Source: Liquorilactobacillus capillatus DSM 19910
GTDB lineage: Bacteria > Bacillota > Bacilli > Lactobacillales > Lactobacillaceae
Length of the DNA: 52,519 nt
Assembly (NCBI RefSeq): GCF_001434915.1
Contig: NZ_AZEF01000027.1
Location: 1 to 52,519, forward strand
Direction: 5' to 3'
The notes under the pieces were generated by a model. The model was not told the DNA's origin. It saw nothing but the letters and a program-made list of their open reading frames with translations, and ran no database searches. The translations under genes and the position numbers were made by a program. Of this stretch, positions 1 through 8,782 are shown piece by piece (position 1 is the stretch's first letter; each line of letters opens with the position of its first letter).

Positions 1-10
1 TCTGTCATTA

Positions 11-30
11 GTAATAGAGAAATCTATTAC
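11..30. repeat. Short perfect palindrome downstream of yfhO
   Basis: Eight-base arms GTAATAGA and TCTATTAC flank a GAAA loop, just beyond the stop codon of the minus-strand YfhO gene. It could be a weak 3' hairpin, but no T-run follows on the minus strand, so a terminator is not assured. Confidence 0.35.
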
Positions 31-81
31 CAACAACAGATATTGTAGAACCCTTTATTTGTAATTATTATGAATGGGTGG

Positions 82-2718
82 TTAATCCTTAAATAGCGCC
101 TTTTTGGGGTAATACTGATGACATGGCTTACTCGACCAATAGAATTCTAAAAGAACGTATAAGAAGAAACTGCTCAAGGAGATAAGTAGACCTAATTTTA
201 GACCTGGAACATGATAACTTAAGATAAGATGATTATCACCTGGTTTAAGTTTGAGGATCATCATGCTTCCGAGTGCTCGCTGTGGGGTAATCGTCTTGTT
301 ATTACGTTGAACTTGCCAACCCTTATCATATGGAACAGCAAGGTAAAGCATCTGCGAATGCTGGGAGGTAACTTTAATCGACCCACTGATTTTAGTTTGG
401 CCAAGACTAGTGCTGATTTGAGGGGTAAAGTTCTGGTGTCGTGCCTGGTTAACGACTTCCTGAAATTTAGCTTGATCAAGATTATAAAAATGCATGTACT
501 TCTTAGCATTAGGTTTTTTTGTGCTGAAACTAATTTGGATCTTTTTCTGTCGGGGAAAATTCCCGATATAGCGAAGATACTTATGGCGTTTTGTCTCACT
601 ACTAAAAGGAAGCTTTCTTCCATTAACACGCATTGTGACATAGTTGTTATGTCCAATTGCATTATCAAGATATACCGGGCCAGCAGCACTATTTTTGATA
701 ATATAGGTATACTTATAGCTATTAGAAGAGGGTGCTATGGCTGCTTTTTTTACTGTTTGAATTTGAACTTCTTTAAAGTAAGGTTCGTTACTTCTTTTTA
801 GTGCTTGTAGGATCTTTTCTTGATTGATAATCGCACTGGACTTATGCTGCATCTTAAGCTGCAAAGTTGCGAAAGCTGGCGAAACAATAAAGCCACTACC
901 GGCAAAACTATTATTTGTGCGGATAAGTGGTTGTTTATCAGCAAATGTAAGGGAATACTTTATGCCAAAAAGAAGCTCTGTTACAGGAGTTAAACCAAGT
1001 GAACTAATTCGCCGGACATTTTTGCTAAAAAGGCCTAGTGAATGTAATGTTTTTCGTGTAGCTTCATTCAAAGTCGAGCTATAGAAATCGATCCCATAGA
1101 AGTTGAAGAGTAAAGGATCATTGTAGTTATAGTAATTTTCACGGTAAGCTTTATTAATTAGAGAATTAGAATTATTTACTCGGAAAAGTTCATTTGACGA
1201 CTGAGTAAGCTGTTTTATTTGAGCTGCTTCAAGATTAAAATTCTTTTGATAGATCGTCTGGTTACCAAAAGGAGTTCCTTGCATAGCTAAAAGAAAGTTA
1301 CAAATAATTTCAAAGCCAATTATACTGGTTAAAAGACTTTTTCTCCATATGATTTTAGGCCAAAAGATTAAAAATGATGTAAGTAAAATAAAGATCAGAC
1401 TAAGTATAACTGATGTTAACGACGTTGACTGGGGCAAGAGCTCTTCTCCCTTGAAAGATTGTGCAAAATAATGGCGTAGGAACCACGGGGTAAGGTAGCT
1501 TCCAAGATAACCGAGCACAATAGCACTTGCTAAAAGCATTGGGAGTAACTGTTTCCAGCGACGGTCAAGGTCTAACAATCCTTTCTCCCACGCCTGATAG
1601 GCAAAAATAATCAGCATAAAGCTGATAAAAAACGAATTTCGAAATGGAAAACCAGCTGGTTGCTGACCTAGATGCCAGATACTATTACTTACTCTGAATA
1701 ACATACTCAGCAAAAGAATTATTAAAAGCACCGCCGCATTCTTTTTACTGGAATTTTTAATTTGTGGATGAACAAAAAAGCAGAGTGTGAGTAGTGTGAC
1801 AAAAGTTGTGCTGAAGATACTAGGTGCATGTGCTAAACGTGACATGTAATCTGAAGCGCCAACACCGAGCTGACTTAAAAACTCAAGACCAAATTGTGGT
1901 GCAAGCGTAAAATCTTTTAAGCTGCCACCCTTTGCAGTTTGCAGCATCCCCAAAGCGGTGGGGAGTAATAAGAAAGCTGCACTTAAAGCACACAAAAATT
2001 CGCTTATAAGGAATTTAATGATTATGGAGAAATTTCCATGCCAAAAATGTTGCTGTGGTTTACTTTTCTCCAATAAAGTATAAATAAAATAAAAGCAAGC
2101 AAATAAACAGGTCATATAGCCTAGGTAGAAATTAGTTAGAATACTAATAAATAACCAGCTGAAGAAATTCCTCGTGCGGCCAGTAGACACTAAAAGTTCA
2201 AGACCATTAATGACAAGTGGAAGCCAAATTAAAGTATCTAGCCACATAATATTGAAATAATTAAGTGCTACAAAGCCACAGAAGCTATAAATTGATCCTA
2301 AAATTGCTAGCATGATTTGTTGTTGTTTAAAATGTCTTTCTAGAAAATAAGTCATACTAAAAGCTGCTGCAGTAATTTTAAGAATAATAATAATTGTAAC
2401 TATTTTAGAAATAACTGCAGCATTGGGAAAAAGTAGAAATAGAAAGTTAAAGGGGCTAATTAAATAATAAGCAATAGTTGGAAAAAAATTTGCCCCCAAT
2501 GATTGGGAGAAAGAATAAAATTGAAATGAGTTTGTTAACAATGTATGGTGCAATGAACTGAAAAAAGCGATATATTGGCTCCCCATATCACTGATCAGCA
2601 GATTATTATTTCCGAAAGGAGTGATTTGGGCCGCCGCCATTATTAATATTCCAAGTGAAAGGGAAATAAGTGCAGCAATTAATGGAAAGAAAAATCTATT
2701 TTTAGACATAGTCGACAC
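82..2718 (-). CDS. YfhO family multi-spanning membrane protein
   Basis: An 878-residue protein with an N-terminal hydrophobic helix, about a dozen further membrane segments up to about residue 480, a long extracytoplasmic-type domain (about 490-840) and a last helix followed by a short basic tail. This layout, with the early SDMGSQY motif and the C-terminal GDNHLILSYHVPG beta-rich end, matches the YfhO family. Family members are GT-C-fold-like proteins; B. subtilis YfhO and Listeria relatives are linked to glycosylation of cell-wall polymers, so a role in surface polysaccharide or teichoic acid modification is inferred. The ATG start gives the expected first helix. It stands alone, transcribed away from the next gene. 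Substrate unknown. Confidence 0.85.
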   Translation of the reverse strand: MSTMSKNRFFFPLIAALISLSLGILIMAAAQITPFGNNNLLISDMGSQYIAFFSSLHHTLLTNSFQFYSFSQSLGANFFPTIAYYLISPFNFLFLLFPNAAVISKIVTIIIILKITAAAFSMTYFLERHFKQQQIMLAILGSIYSFCGFVALNYFNIMWLDTLIWLPLVINGLELLVSTGRTRNFFSWLFISILTNFYLGYMTCLFACFYFIYTLLEKSKPQQHFWHGNFSIIIKFLISEFLCALSAAFLLLPTALGMLQTAKGGSLKDFTLAPQFGLEFLSQLGVGASDYMSRLAHAPSIFSTTFVTLLTLCFFVHPQIKNSSKKNAAVLLIILLLSMLFRVSNSIWHLGQQPAGFPFRNSFFISFMLIIFAYQAWEKGLLDLDRRWKQLLPMLLASAIVLGYLGSYLTPWFLRHYFAQSFKGEELLPQSTSLTSVILSLIFILLTSFLIFWPKIIWRKSLLTSIIGFEIICNFLLAMQGTPFGNQTIYQKNFNLEAAQIKQLTQSSNELFRVNNSNSLINKAYRENYYNYNDPLLFNFYGIDFYSSTLNEATRKTLHSLGLFSKNVRRISSLGLTPVTELLFGIKYSLTFADKQPLIRTNNSFAGSGFIVSPAFATLQLKMQHKSSAIINQEKILQALKRSNEPYFKEVQIQTVKKAAIAPSSNSYKYTYIIKNSAAGPVYLDNAIGHNNYVTMRVNGRKLPFSSETKRHKYLRYIGNFPRQKKIQISFSTKKPNAKKYMHFYNLDQAKFQEVVNQARHQNFTPQISTSLGQTKISGSIKVTSQHSQMLYLAVPYDKGWQVQRNNKTITPQRALGSMMILKLKPGDNHLILSYHVPGLKLGLLISLSSFFLYVLLEFYWSSKPCHQYYPKKALFKD

Positions 2719-2995
2719 CAGCTTTTTATTATTGTTTCCTTAGTTGAGCTACTTGTAATGGTTATCTAGGTATCTTAATAAGAGCAGCTTCAATTTCAGC
2801 TTACCAATCTTAAAAGCAGGGTGCAAATTATACACATTACTTAAAAATAAAAAGACTTTAGCTTCGAATTAATTAAAATAATATTAAAAGGGAGAAAACG
2901 AGGGAGAAAAAATGTTTGTTGAAGTAAACTATGCTAGTATTTACTAGGAAGTTCCCTAAGTTTTAGTATAATGATGGCTAATTAACGATAATGAG
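2719..2995. promoter_or_regulatory. Divergent intergenic region, promoters of yfhO and GNAT gene
   Basis: This AT-rich gap separates two divergent genes. A TATAAT hexamer at 2967-2972 is a likely -10 for the rightward gene. Just upstream, TAGG-N5-CCTA at about 2946-2958 forms a small inverted repeat that could be an operator. No convincing leftward promoter could be fixed by eye. Confidence 0.4.
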
Positions 2996-3508
2996 GTGTT
3001 AAAAATCGAAATAGAAATACTGCATCCAAGGAAAGAAATGCTTTTTCAAATCATGGAGATTGAAAGAAACGGATATTCAGTAGCAGAAGCAGCAAGTCTC
3101 AGCACGATGCGAACACGTTTAGAAACTATAAATGACAGTTTTTTAATAGCACGTACCAAAGATAGTGATGATGTTATTGGTTTCGTTGTAGGGGCGGCAA
3201 CCAACGAACGTTACTTAGAGGATAAATCTTATGAAGAGGTTGTTCCCAATAAGCATGATGCACAATATTTGAGTATCTTAAGCTTAGCTGTCCATCCTGC
3301 TGTTCAAGGATGTGGGATAGGAACACAGTTGTTAACGGCATTTGCTCAATTAGGGATACAAACAGAGCGAAAGGCAATCATATTAACTTGTTTAGAAGAT
3401 AAGATCCCTTTTTATCAAAAAAATGGTTATCAGGATGAGGGAGTATCAACTTCAGAACGCGCTGCTGAAAAATGGCATAAGATGTTGTTACCATTGGTGA
3501 AAAAATAA
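2996..3508 (+). CDS. GNAT family N-acetyltransferase
   Basis: A 170-residue GNAT-fold acetyltransferase. The acetyl-CoA-binding motif A is seen as LSLAVHPAVQGCGIGTQLL (about residues 93-111), followed by a C-terminal FYQKNGYQ motif typical of the fold. It resembles the arylalkylamine N-acetyltransferase-like GNATs; the acceptor is not predictable. The start is unusual. GTG at 2996 gives the longest frame, but it lies inside the strong ribosome binding site GAGGTG (2994-2998), which instead points to an in-frame ATC at 3005, six bases downstream. No ATG is available before residue 15. The gene stands alone. Confidence 0.8.
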   Translation: MLKIEIEILHPRKEMLFQIMEIERNGYSVAEAASLSTMRTRLETINDSFLIARTKDSDDVIGFVVGAATNERYLEDKSYEEVVPNKHDAQYLSILSLAVHPAVQGCGIGTQLLTAFAQLGIQTERKAIILTCLEDKIPFYQKNGYQDEGVSTSERAAEKWHKMLLPLVKK

Positions 3509-3637
3509 CATATATGGTTCTTACAAAGCGATGAAAATTCAATATTTGACCTTAAAAACAAAGTAAATATTTATTTATAGAATACTGCAAAAAGAGTATT
3601 ATGCTCTCCCTTTAGAGGCTTTCTTTATATTTTTAAA

Positions 3638-3806
3638 AGGAGCTGTGCCAAAAGTTAAATTTTGGCACAGTCCCTCTTTTATTGCGTATAAACGTGTTCC
3701 ATAAGTCAAAATTCTCCGTCTAACTTCGAATTACTCATAGCAAAGTACTCGCTATGTTCGTAATTTCGAGTTATTACTCAAATTTTCCCGGCTTATGTCA
3801 CACTCT
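3638..3806. repeat. Dispersed intergenic repeat, copy 1 (terminator plus long imperfect palindrome)
   Basis: The first half is a hairpin, GCTGTGCCAAAA/TTTTGGCACAG at 3641-3674, followed by CTCTTTTATT and so a likely terminator. The second half, about 3699-3797, is a roughly 100-base imperfect palindrome whose arms begin CATAAGTC and end GGCTTATG, with inner arms ending CATAGC and GCTATG around 3738-3756. The same unit recurs near 42513 and, shortened and inverted, near 9270. No ORF is inside, so it could be a MITE-like element or a structured RNA. Confidence 0.75.
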
Positions 3807-3873
3807 CTTTTTCGGGAAAATAAATTCGACTTGCAAAACCTAAAATAATGACGACGAAAGTCTCTCTTGGTGG

Positions 3874-3891
3874 TACAATCAACTCAGTTGA
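3874..3891 (+). promoter_or_regulatory. Extended -10 promoter with overlapping palindrome
   Basis: TGGTACAAT gives an extended -10 (hexamer 3874-3879) about 33 bases before the EIIC-like gene. The 13-base perfect palindrome TCAACTCAGTTGA (3879-3891) sits on the expected transcription start, where a repressor would block initiation. No cognate regulator is encoded beside it. Confidence 0.45.
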
Positions 3892-3911
3892 GAGATAAAG
3901 AGGGATGATCA

Positions 3912-5183
3912 ATGCGAGAGAATAGATTATGGAGTTTCTTATATAAATTACAAGATAAACAACAAAAATGGTTGTGGTTACGTAGTTGCTATTTTGGACT
4001 CAAAACAACCGGACCATTATTATTACTAGGTATTTTGCTACAAGGTCTAACGTTATCATTTTTTCAACCACACGGTTTTTTTTATGTCATCTACCGACTA
4101 GACCGGCAAGTCTGGGTACCACAAGCGAACTTTATCATTCATTCATTAAGCTGTATTGTTTTTGGTATGACTTTGTTACTCTTGTGTACTGCCGTGGCAT
4201 GGTATCGTGCACGTTTATTTAGTAAAAAAGAAACTATTCCAAGCATGGTTATAGCACTTTTTCTTCTTTTTTTATTTAATTTCCATACTAAACGGATGCC
4301 TTCAGCAAGGTTAGGCCAAGTCATTTTAAACGGTAATATTCCTTTTATTGAAGTTCTTTTTCTCGGATTAGTCAGTGCTTATTTTTATCATGGATTGAAC
4401 AAGTTTTTACATTTTAAGTCACTTTGGTCAATAGCCGGTGCCACTGTTTCTTTGGGAATTGTACTTAGAGGGTTTAAGCATTTATTTAATGTAGGTTTTT
4501 TTGCTAGTTTATCAGGTCCGCTTTTTGCTGAGATTAGTAGTCTCTTAGGTGATGACCAGACACAACTAGGGACAATTATTGTGCGTGAAGTCGGACGGAA
4601 CCTTTTGGTGTGGCTAGGTTTTGTTAGCCCTGAACAGATACTAGTAGCACATACTGATAGTGATTTAAGTCGGGCTAACCTTTCAGCTGCGTTAATCAAG
4701 AATAACTTGGAGGGCTTACCGCATCCATTGAACATTTATAGTTTAAGCGACTCATTCGCTGTCTTAGGTGGTTATGGACAGATAATGGCATTACTATTGC
4801 TCTTTATCTTATTTTCGCGTTACCGTAAACGGCGACGAAATGCATGGCAGAATTTTTTGCCGGTTTTTTTGAACCTTAATAGTAGCTTTTTAGTAGGTGT
4901 TCCTGTCTTCTTCAACGTAATCCTTTTAATTCCTTTCCTCATAGTTCCGACGGTTAGTATCTTATTAGCTGCTGGTGCAATAAAGTTGAACCTCATTCCA
5001 CCGGCAGTCTATCAGGTTCCATTGAATACACCAACTATTCTAAATGCTTTTATGGGAACTAATGGCAACTGGGATGCATTACTTTTTACGCTTATAGTTC
5101 TCTTGGTTAGCATGCTCTTGTATTATCCGTTCTTTAAGGTGACAGAAACAACACTTTATCGAATTCAGAAAGGGACGGAGTAA
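3912..5183 (+). CDS. Degenerate PTS EIIC-like (lactose/cellobiose family) membrane protein
   Basis: A 423-residue protein with about ten hydrophobic segments and the overall order of the lactose/cellobiose EIIC family: an amphipathic start leading to TGPLLLLG, and a late block ending VPVFFNVILLIPFLIVP (about 329-345). Two signatures of working EIICs seem changed. The family's NEP-type motif with the sugar-site glutamate reads NSS (about residue 323), and the position of the GIHG-type histidine motif reads WLGFVS (about 233). No EIIA or EIIB gene lies nearby. It ends two bases before an alpha/beta hydrolase gene, so the two are probably co-translated. A role other than PTS sugar uptake is inferred; the family assignment is by pattern only. 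Start ATG has AGAGGG upstream. Confidence 0.7.
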   Translation: MRENRLWSFLYKLQDKQQKWLWLRSCYFGLKTTGPLLLLGILLQGLTLSFFQPHGFFYVIYRLDRQVWVPQANFIIHSLSCIVFGMTLLLLCTAVAWYRARLFSKKETIPSMVIALFLLFLFNFHTKRMPSARLGQVILNGNIPFIEVLFLGLVSAYFYHGLNKFLHFKSLWSIAGATVSLGIVLRGFKHLFNVGFFASLSGPLFAEISSLLGDDQTQLGTIIVREVGRNLLVWLGFVSPEQILVAHTDSDLSRANLSAALIKNNLEGLPHPLNIYSLSDSFAVLGGYGQIMALLLLFILFSRYRKRRRNAWQNFLPVFLNLNSSFLVGVPVFFNVILLIPFLIVPTVSILLAAGAIKLNLIPPAVYQVPLNTPTILNAFMGTNGNWDALLFTLIVLLVSMLLYYPFFKVTETTLYRIQKGTE

Positions 5184-5185
5184 AA

Positions 5186-6049
5186 ATGAGAAAAAAAACA
5201 GTCATGCAGTCATTTAAGCTTTTAATAATAATCATTGTGATCCTTGTTGCCCTTGTAGGACTACCGGCTTACTTTTGGACCAAAAGTCATGTTACAAAAG
5301 AACGTGTTCAAAATCGATCGCGCTTATACCCAATTATTCTGGTCCCCGGTTCAAGTGCTACTGAAAATCGTTTTGATGGCTTGATTGACAACTTGAATAC
5401 AGGAAATAAAAAAACAAGTTTATTAAAGATCACAGTAAAAGAAAATAATCATTTACGTATCAGCGGAAAAATCTTTCCACGTGATACCAGGCCGTTTATT
5501 GTAATTGCTTTTCAAAATAACCATGACGGGTTTCGAAATATTCAAAAACAGGCTAAATGGATGGCACTGGCAATGGACTACTTAACACGAAAGTATCAGT
5601 TTAATCATTTTTCAGGTATCGGTCATTCAAATGGTGGACTAGTTTACACACTCTTCTTAGAAAAATATTTGGATCAAAATAAACTGCTTTTAGATAGATT
5701 AATGACGATTGGAACTCCATATAATTTTGCAGAAACTAACATGAATAAACAAACTAGTATTTTACAGGAGCTGATTTCCCGTAAAGAAAAATTGCCACGC
5801 AGTTTAGCGGTTTACTCAATTGATGGAACAACAAACTATACGACAGATGGGATCGTACCTTCAACAAGTGTTAGCACAGGTAAATATATTTTTCAAAATC
5901 AGGTTGCTCAATATACTAAGATCACCGTTACTGGTAAAGATTCACAACATTCAGATCTACCACAAAATAAGGAGATCATTCAGTTAATAAATGAATACAT
6001 TTTACAAACAGGCGTTACAGGACCAGACGCAGCGAATACTCCTCAGTAA
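5186..6049 (+). CDS. Membrane-anchored alpha/beta hydrolase (DUF915 family)
   Basis: A 287-residue protein with a single N-terminal hydrophobic helix (about residues 9-30), most likely an uncleaved anchor or signal peptide. Next comes the beta-strand IILVPGSSATENRFD, typical of DUF915 hydrolases of lactobacilli and listeriae. The nucleophile elbow is GHSNGG (Ser about 151). The probable acid is Asp in DGIVPSTS (about 214) and the probable His lies in DSQHSDLP (about 257). The catalytic domain would be outside the membrane. GGACGGAG precedes the ATG inside the end of the upstream EIIC-like gene, so the two form one operon. Substrate unknown; esterase or lipase-like activity is the family expectation. 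Confidence 0.82.
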   Translation: MRKKTVMQSFKLLIIIIVILVALVGLPAYFWTKSHVTKERVQNRSRLYPIILVPGSSATENRFDGLIDNLNTGNKKTSLLKITVKENNHLRISGKIFPRDTRPFIVIAFQNNHDGFRNIQKQAKWMALAMDYLTRKYQFNHFSGIGHSNGGLVYTLFLEKYLDQNKLLLDRLMTIGTPYNFAETNMNKQTSILQELISRKEKLPRSLAVYSIDGTTNYTTDGIVPSTSVSTGKYIFQNQVAQYTKITVTGKDSQHSDLPQNKEIIQLINEYILQTGVTGPDAANTPQ

Positions 6050-6097
6050 TTGATTAGGTAGTTACTTTTTGAGTGTAAAAAGATAAGCAATTATTAC

Positions 6098-6126
6098 TTG
6101 ACATTCGTAAGAGTAAGAGATATATT
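6098..6126 (+). promoter_or_regulatory. Promoter of the Met T-box transcript
   Basis: A consensus -35 TTGACA (6098-6103) and -10 TATATT (6121-6126) are separated by exactly 17 bases. Transcription would start near 6133, just before the T-box leader. Confidence 0.75.
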
Positions 6127-6139
6127 TATAGCCAAGAAT

Positions 6140-6455
6140 TAAAAAAACATTAGAAAAAGATGAGTAATCAGTGCTAGAACTATCATAGAGAGCCGGTATG
6201 CTGAAAAACGGTATAGTTCTAACTGATGAAGATGGTCTTTAGTGATTCTGAAGATAGTGAGTTTTGAGAAGTTAAAATAAGCTATCTACGCTTGATATTC
6301 GTTATCATATCTAAGCATAGCTCTTTCTAAGTGTGCTTATTGAGGGTAGCACTGTGATGTGCTACTGAATCAGGGTGGTACCACGTGAAAACAACTCGCG
6401 TCCCTAGGTTTAGATTCTTAGTGATCTATGACCTAGGGGCGCTTTTTTATTTTAT
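6140..6455 (+). ncRNA. T-box riboswitch leader, probably Met-tRNA responsive
   Basis: The T-box sequence AGGGTGGTACCACG is at 6372-6385. A terminator hairpin follows, with arms GCGTCCCTAGGT and ACCTAGGGGCGC and a T-run ending near 6452. Stem I is recognisable from arms ATCAGT..AGAACTAT (about 6167-6184) and ATAGTTCT.ACTGAT (6213-6227). The internal loop carries AGTA on the 5' side and GAAGATGG on the 3' side, so the specifier is read as ATG (6232-6234). The TGGT base that pairs with the tRNA discriminator fits an A73 tRNA. Uncharged tRNA would favour the antiterminator and switch on the downstream metE-like gene. Confidence 0.88.
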
Positions 6456-6538
6456 GGAAAAGAGGTGACACTTTTAGCTTTAAATAAGATGGTGATCACA
6501 GTTTTTGTAATAGATATTAAAAAGGAGATTAAGCAATT

Positions 6539-7669
6539 ATGGTTAATACAACAGCAACTAAATTACATTATGATATCGTCGGTAGTTTTCTGCGCCCACA
6601 ACAATTGAAACAAGCGCGGAAACAATTTGAGGCTGGGCACATCACCCATTCAGAATTAACAGTAGTTGAAGATGATGCGATCAAAGATTTAGTAAGAAAA
6701 GAAAAAGAAGCAGGTTTGAAAATTGTGACGGACGGAGAGTTTCGGCGCAGTTACTGGCATTTAGATACATTTTGGGGCTTTAAGGGAATTAAACATACTA
6801 TCCCAGAACATGGTTATTTTTTCCATGACGAGGAAACGCGTGCCGATTCTGCAAGAATTACAGGGCAAATAGCCTTTCAGGCAGATCATCCAGATGTCAA
6901 GGCGTATCAATTTCTGCAAGACTTGATAGCTGATGATGGAGACGTTACCGCACGGCAAAGTATTCCTTCACCAGCACAGTTTTATGCAGAACTTGTTCGG
7001 GGGGAAGAAAATGAAGCAGCGGCTAAGAAATATTATCCTGATGAAACCAAGCTAATTACGGACATTGGGCAAGCATACCATGATTTAATTATTGCGCTTT
7101 ATGATTTAGGCTGCCGTGACATAAAGTTGGATGACTGTACATGGGGGATGATCGTCGATGAGGGCTTCTGGAAAGCAATGACTAATGGGGCATTCGACCG
7201 ACTTGAGTTGCAGAAATTATATTTAAAATTGAATAATGCAGCACTTGTTGACCTTCCAGACGATTTGCGCATCAGCACTCATATTTGTCGGGGAAATTAT
7301 CATTCAACTTGGGCAGCATCAGGTGGTTATGCTCCAGTTGCAGAGCAGTTGTTTGCAAGAGAGAATGTCGCTGCATTCTATTTAGAATTTGATGATGATC
7401 GTTCAGGCGATTTTGCACCATTGGTTGCTGTTCCAGATGGAAAGCAAGTGGTCTTAGGATTGGTGACAAGTAAAAAACCTGAGTTAGAGAGTCAAGCGGA
7501 TTTGATAAAGAGAATTAAAGAAGCTGCACAATATGTTCCATTAGAGAACCTTTCATTGAGTACCCAATGTGGATTTGCTTCAACTGAAGAAGGTAATAAG
7601 TTAGATGAAAATCAACAATGGGCAAAAATTAAGCTGGTTATCGAAACAGCTAAAAAGGTCTGGAATTAG
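6539..7669 (+). CDS. Cobalamin-independent methionine synthase-like protein (short MetE, YxjG/YxjH type)
   Basis: A 376-residue protein matching the C-terminal catalytic domain of MetE without the N-terminal half, as in B. subtilis YxjG/YxjH. Visible landmarks are the start VGSFLRP, TDGEFRR (about 61-67), the metal-binding STHICRGN block and a late Cys in STQCGF, which together supply the His and Cys zinc ligands of the family. It would transfer a methyl group to homocysteine or a related thiol; the methyl donor of these short forms is not settled. The T-box leader upstream, with an ATG specifier, supports a methionine supply role. AAGGAG precedes the ATG and a strong terminator follows. Confidence 0.9.
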   Translation: MVNTTATKLHYDIVGSFLRPQQLKQARKQFEAGHITHSELTVVEDDAIKDLVRKEKEAGLKIVTDGEFRRSYWHLDTFWGFKGIKHTIPEHGYFFHDEETRADSARITGQIAFQADHPDVKAYQFLQDLIADDGDVTARQSIPSPAQFYAELVRGEENEAAAKKYYPDETKLITDIGQAYHDLIIALYDLGCRDIKLDDCTWGMIVDEGFWKAMTNGAFDRLELQKLYLKLNNAALVDLPDDLRISTHICRGNYHSTWAASGGYAPVAEQLFARENVAAFYLEFDDDRSGDFAPLVAVPDGKQVVLGLVTSKKPELESQADLIKRIKEAAQYVPLENLSLSTQCGFASTEEGNKLDENQQWAKIKLVIETAKKVWN

Positions 7670-7696
7670 TTCAAAGTCAAATATTATTTTTATTTA

Positions 7697-7743
7697 AAAC
7701 AAGGTCTAAGATAAAAAATTCTATCTTAAACCTTGTTTTTTAT
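7697..7743 (+). terminator. Rho-independent terminator after the metE-like gene
   Basis: Arms AACAAGGTCTAAGATA and TATCTTAAACCTTGTT pair with one mismatch and run into TTTTTTATG. Confidence 0.85.
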
Positions 7744-7773
7744 GTTTGCCTAAAAAGCTCTATAAATCTACTA

Positions 7774-7782
7774 TGCTATAAT
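7774..7782 (+). promoter_or_regulatory. Extended -10 promoter of the MDR oxidoreductase gene
   Basis: TGCTATAAT gives a TGn extension plus a perfect TATAAT hexamer (7777-7782), about 55 bases before the ATG. The -35 region is weak, as is usual for extended -10 promoters. AGGAAACGCTTTAA just downstream resembles a partial catabolite-response element, but the match is poor. Confidence 0.5.
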
Positions 7783-7837
7783 CACCATTAGGAAACGCTT
7801 TAATATGTGATTTTTAAATAGAAAGGATGATTTTAAA

Positions 7838-8734
7838 ATGTATGCTATCCAGATGAAGGATTATGGAGATGTCGATGTCCTCGTTTCTGTACAAGTGCCA
7901 CTTCCGAAGTTGAAGCCAAAGCAGGTACTACTTAAACAACATGCTGTCGCGATCGATCCTTATGATGTTGGTTTTCGGGCAGGCCTAAAAGGACGTGAGA
8001 AGGTTCCACCGTTAGTTGCTGGTTCTTCTGCTGCAGGTGAAATTGTGCAAGTTGGTGAAGCAGTAACAGAATTTAAAGTGGGTGAACGGGTTGCTGCCAG
8101 TCCACATTTACGGTGCTACGCTGAGTATGTGGCTATTGGACAGTCCCAACTAGCACACATACCGCAGAATGTTACTTATCAACAGGCTGTAGCTTGTGCA
8201 TTAGGTGTTCAAACAGCGTATCAGATTGTGCATGATGAACTGAAGTTAACGGAAAAGGAGCGTGTGCTAATTCACGGCGGTTCAGGCAGTGTTGGTTTTG
8301 CGGCTATCCAATTTGCACGTCAGTATCACCCTAAGGAAATTTATACGACTGCAAGTGGTAAGGGAGCTATTTTTTTAAGACAGTTTGATAAGCAGTTGCA
8401 GGTGATTGATTATCGTGGGGAAGATTTTAAAAATGTAGTTCCACCAGTAGATAAAATAATCGATACGATCGGTGGGCAAAATTTAAAAGATTCATTAGCT
8501 GTTTTAAAACCTAACGGAAAATTAATTTCAACAGTTTCTGATGATGCTGATACACGTGTTCAACTCTATTTTTTAAAGTCAAAAGGGAAAAAGTTAGAAG
8601 CTGTACTTAATCAAGTTTCTACCGGCAGCTTTTATGTTAAAATAGCTGAGAGTGCTCCTTTTACGGTTACTAACTTAAGGAAGTTCCATCAAACTAAGCA
8701 CGCTGTCGGCAAACTGGTCTTAACCTTTGACTAA
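7838..8734 (+). CDS. Zinc-independent medium-chain dehydrogenase/reductase (quinone oxidoreductase-like)
   Basis: A 298-residue member of the MDR superfamily. The N-terminal GroES-like part contains VAIDPYDVGFRAG and PPLVAGSSAAGEIVQVG (about 37-73). The nucleotide-binding part starts at RVLIHGGSGSVGFAAIQFA (about 143-161), the expected NADPH-binding glycine motif. Cys/His zinc ligands of alcohol dehydrogenases are lacking, so a quinone or enone reductase is more likely than an alcohol dehydrogenase. It is slightly short for the family at the C-terminus. It has its own promoter, and a GNAT gene follows after about 50 bases. Physiological substrate unknown. Confidence 0.85.
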   Translation: MYAIQMKDYGDVDVLVSVQVPLPKLKPKQVLLKQHAVAIDPYDVGFRAGLKGREKVPPLVAGSSAAGEIVQVGEAVTEFKVGERVAASPHLRCYAEYVAIGQSQLAHIPQNVTYQQAVACALGVQTAYQIVHDELKLTEKERVLIHGGSGSVGFAAIQFARQYHPKEIYTTASGKGAIFLRQFDKQLQVIDYRGEDFKNVVPPVDKIIDTIGGQNLKDSLAVLKPNGKLISTVSDDADTRVQLYFLKSKGKKLEAVLNQVSTGSFYVKIAESAPFTVTNLRKFHQTKHAVGKLVLTFD

Positions 8735-8782
8735 AGAGGAGTTAGCGGTTTATTAATTACGGTTATGCTAGGAGAGAATTGG

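Noticed and set aside
229-801. ORF antisense to the YfhO gene, 190 codons
   Set aside because: It lies wholly inside a conserved membrane protein gene, has no ribosome site and no recognisable domain, so it is a shadow frame.
7791-7804. Catabolite-response element before the MDR gene
   Set aside because: Only about half of the cre consensus matches and the symmetry is missing.
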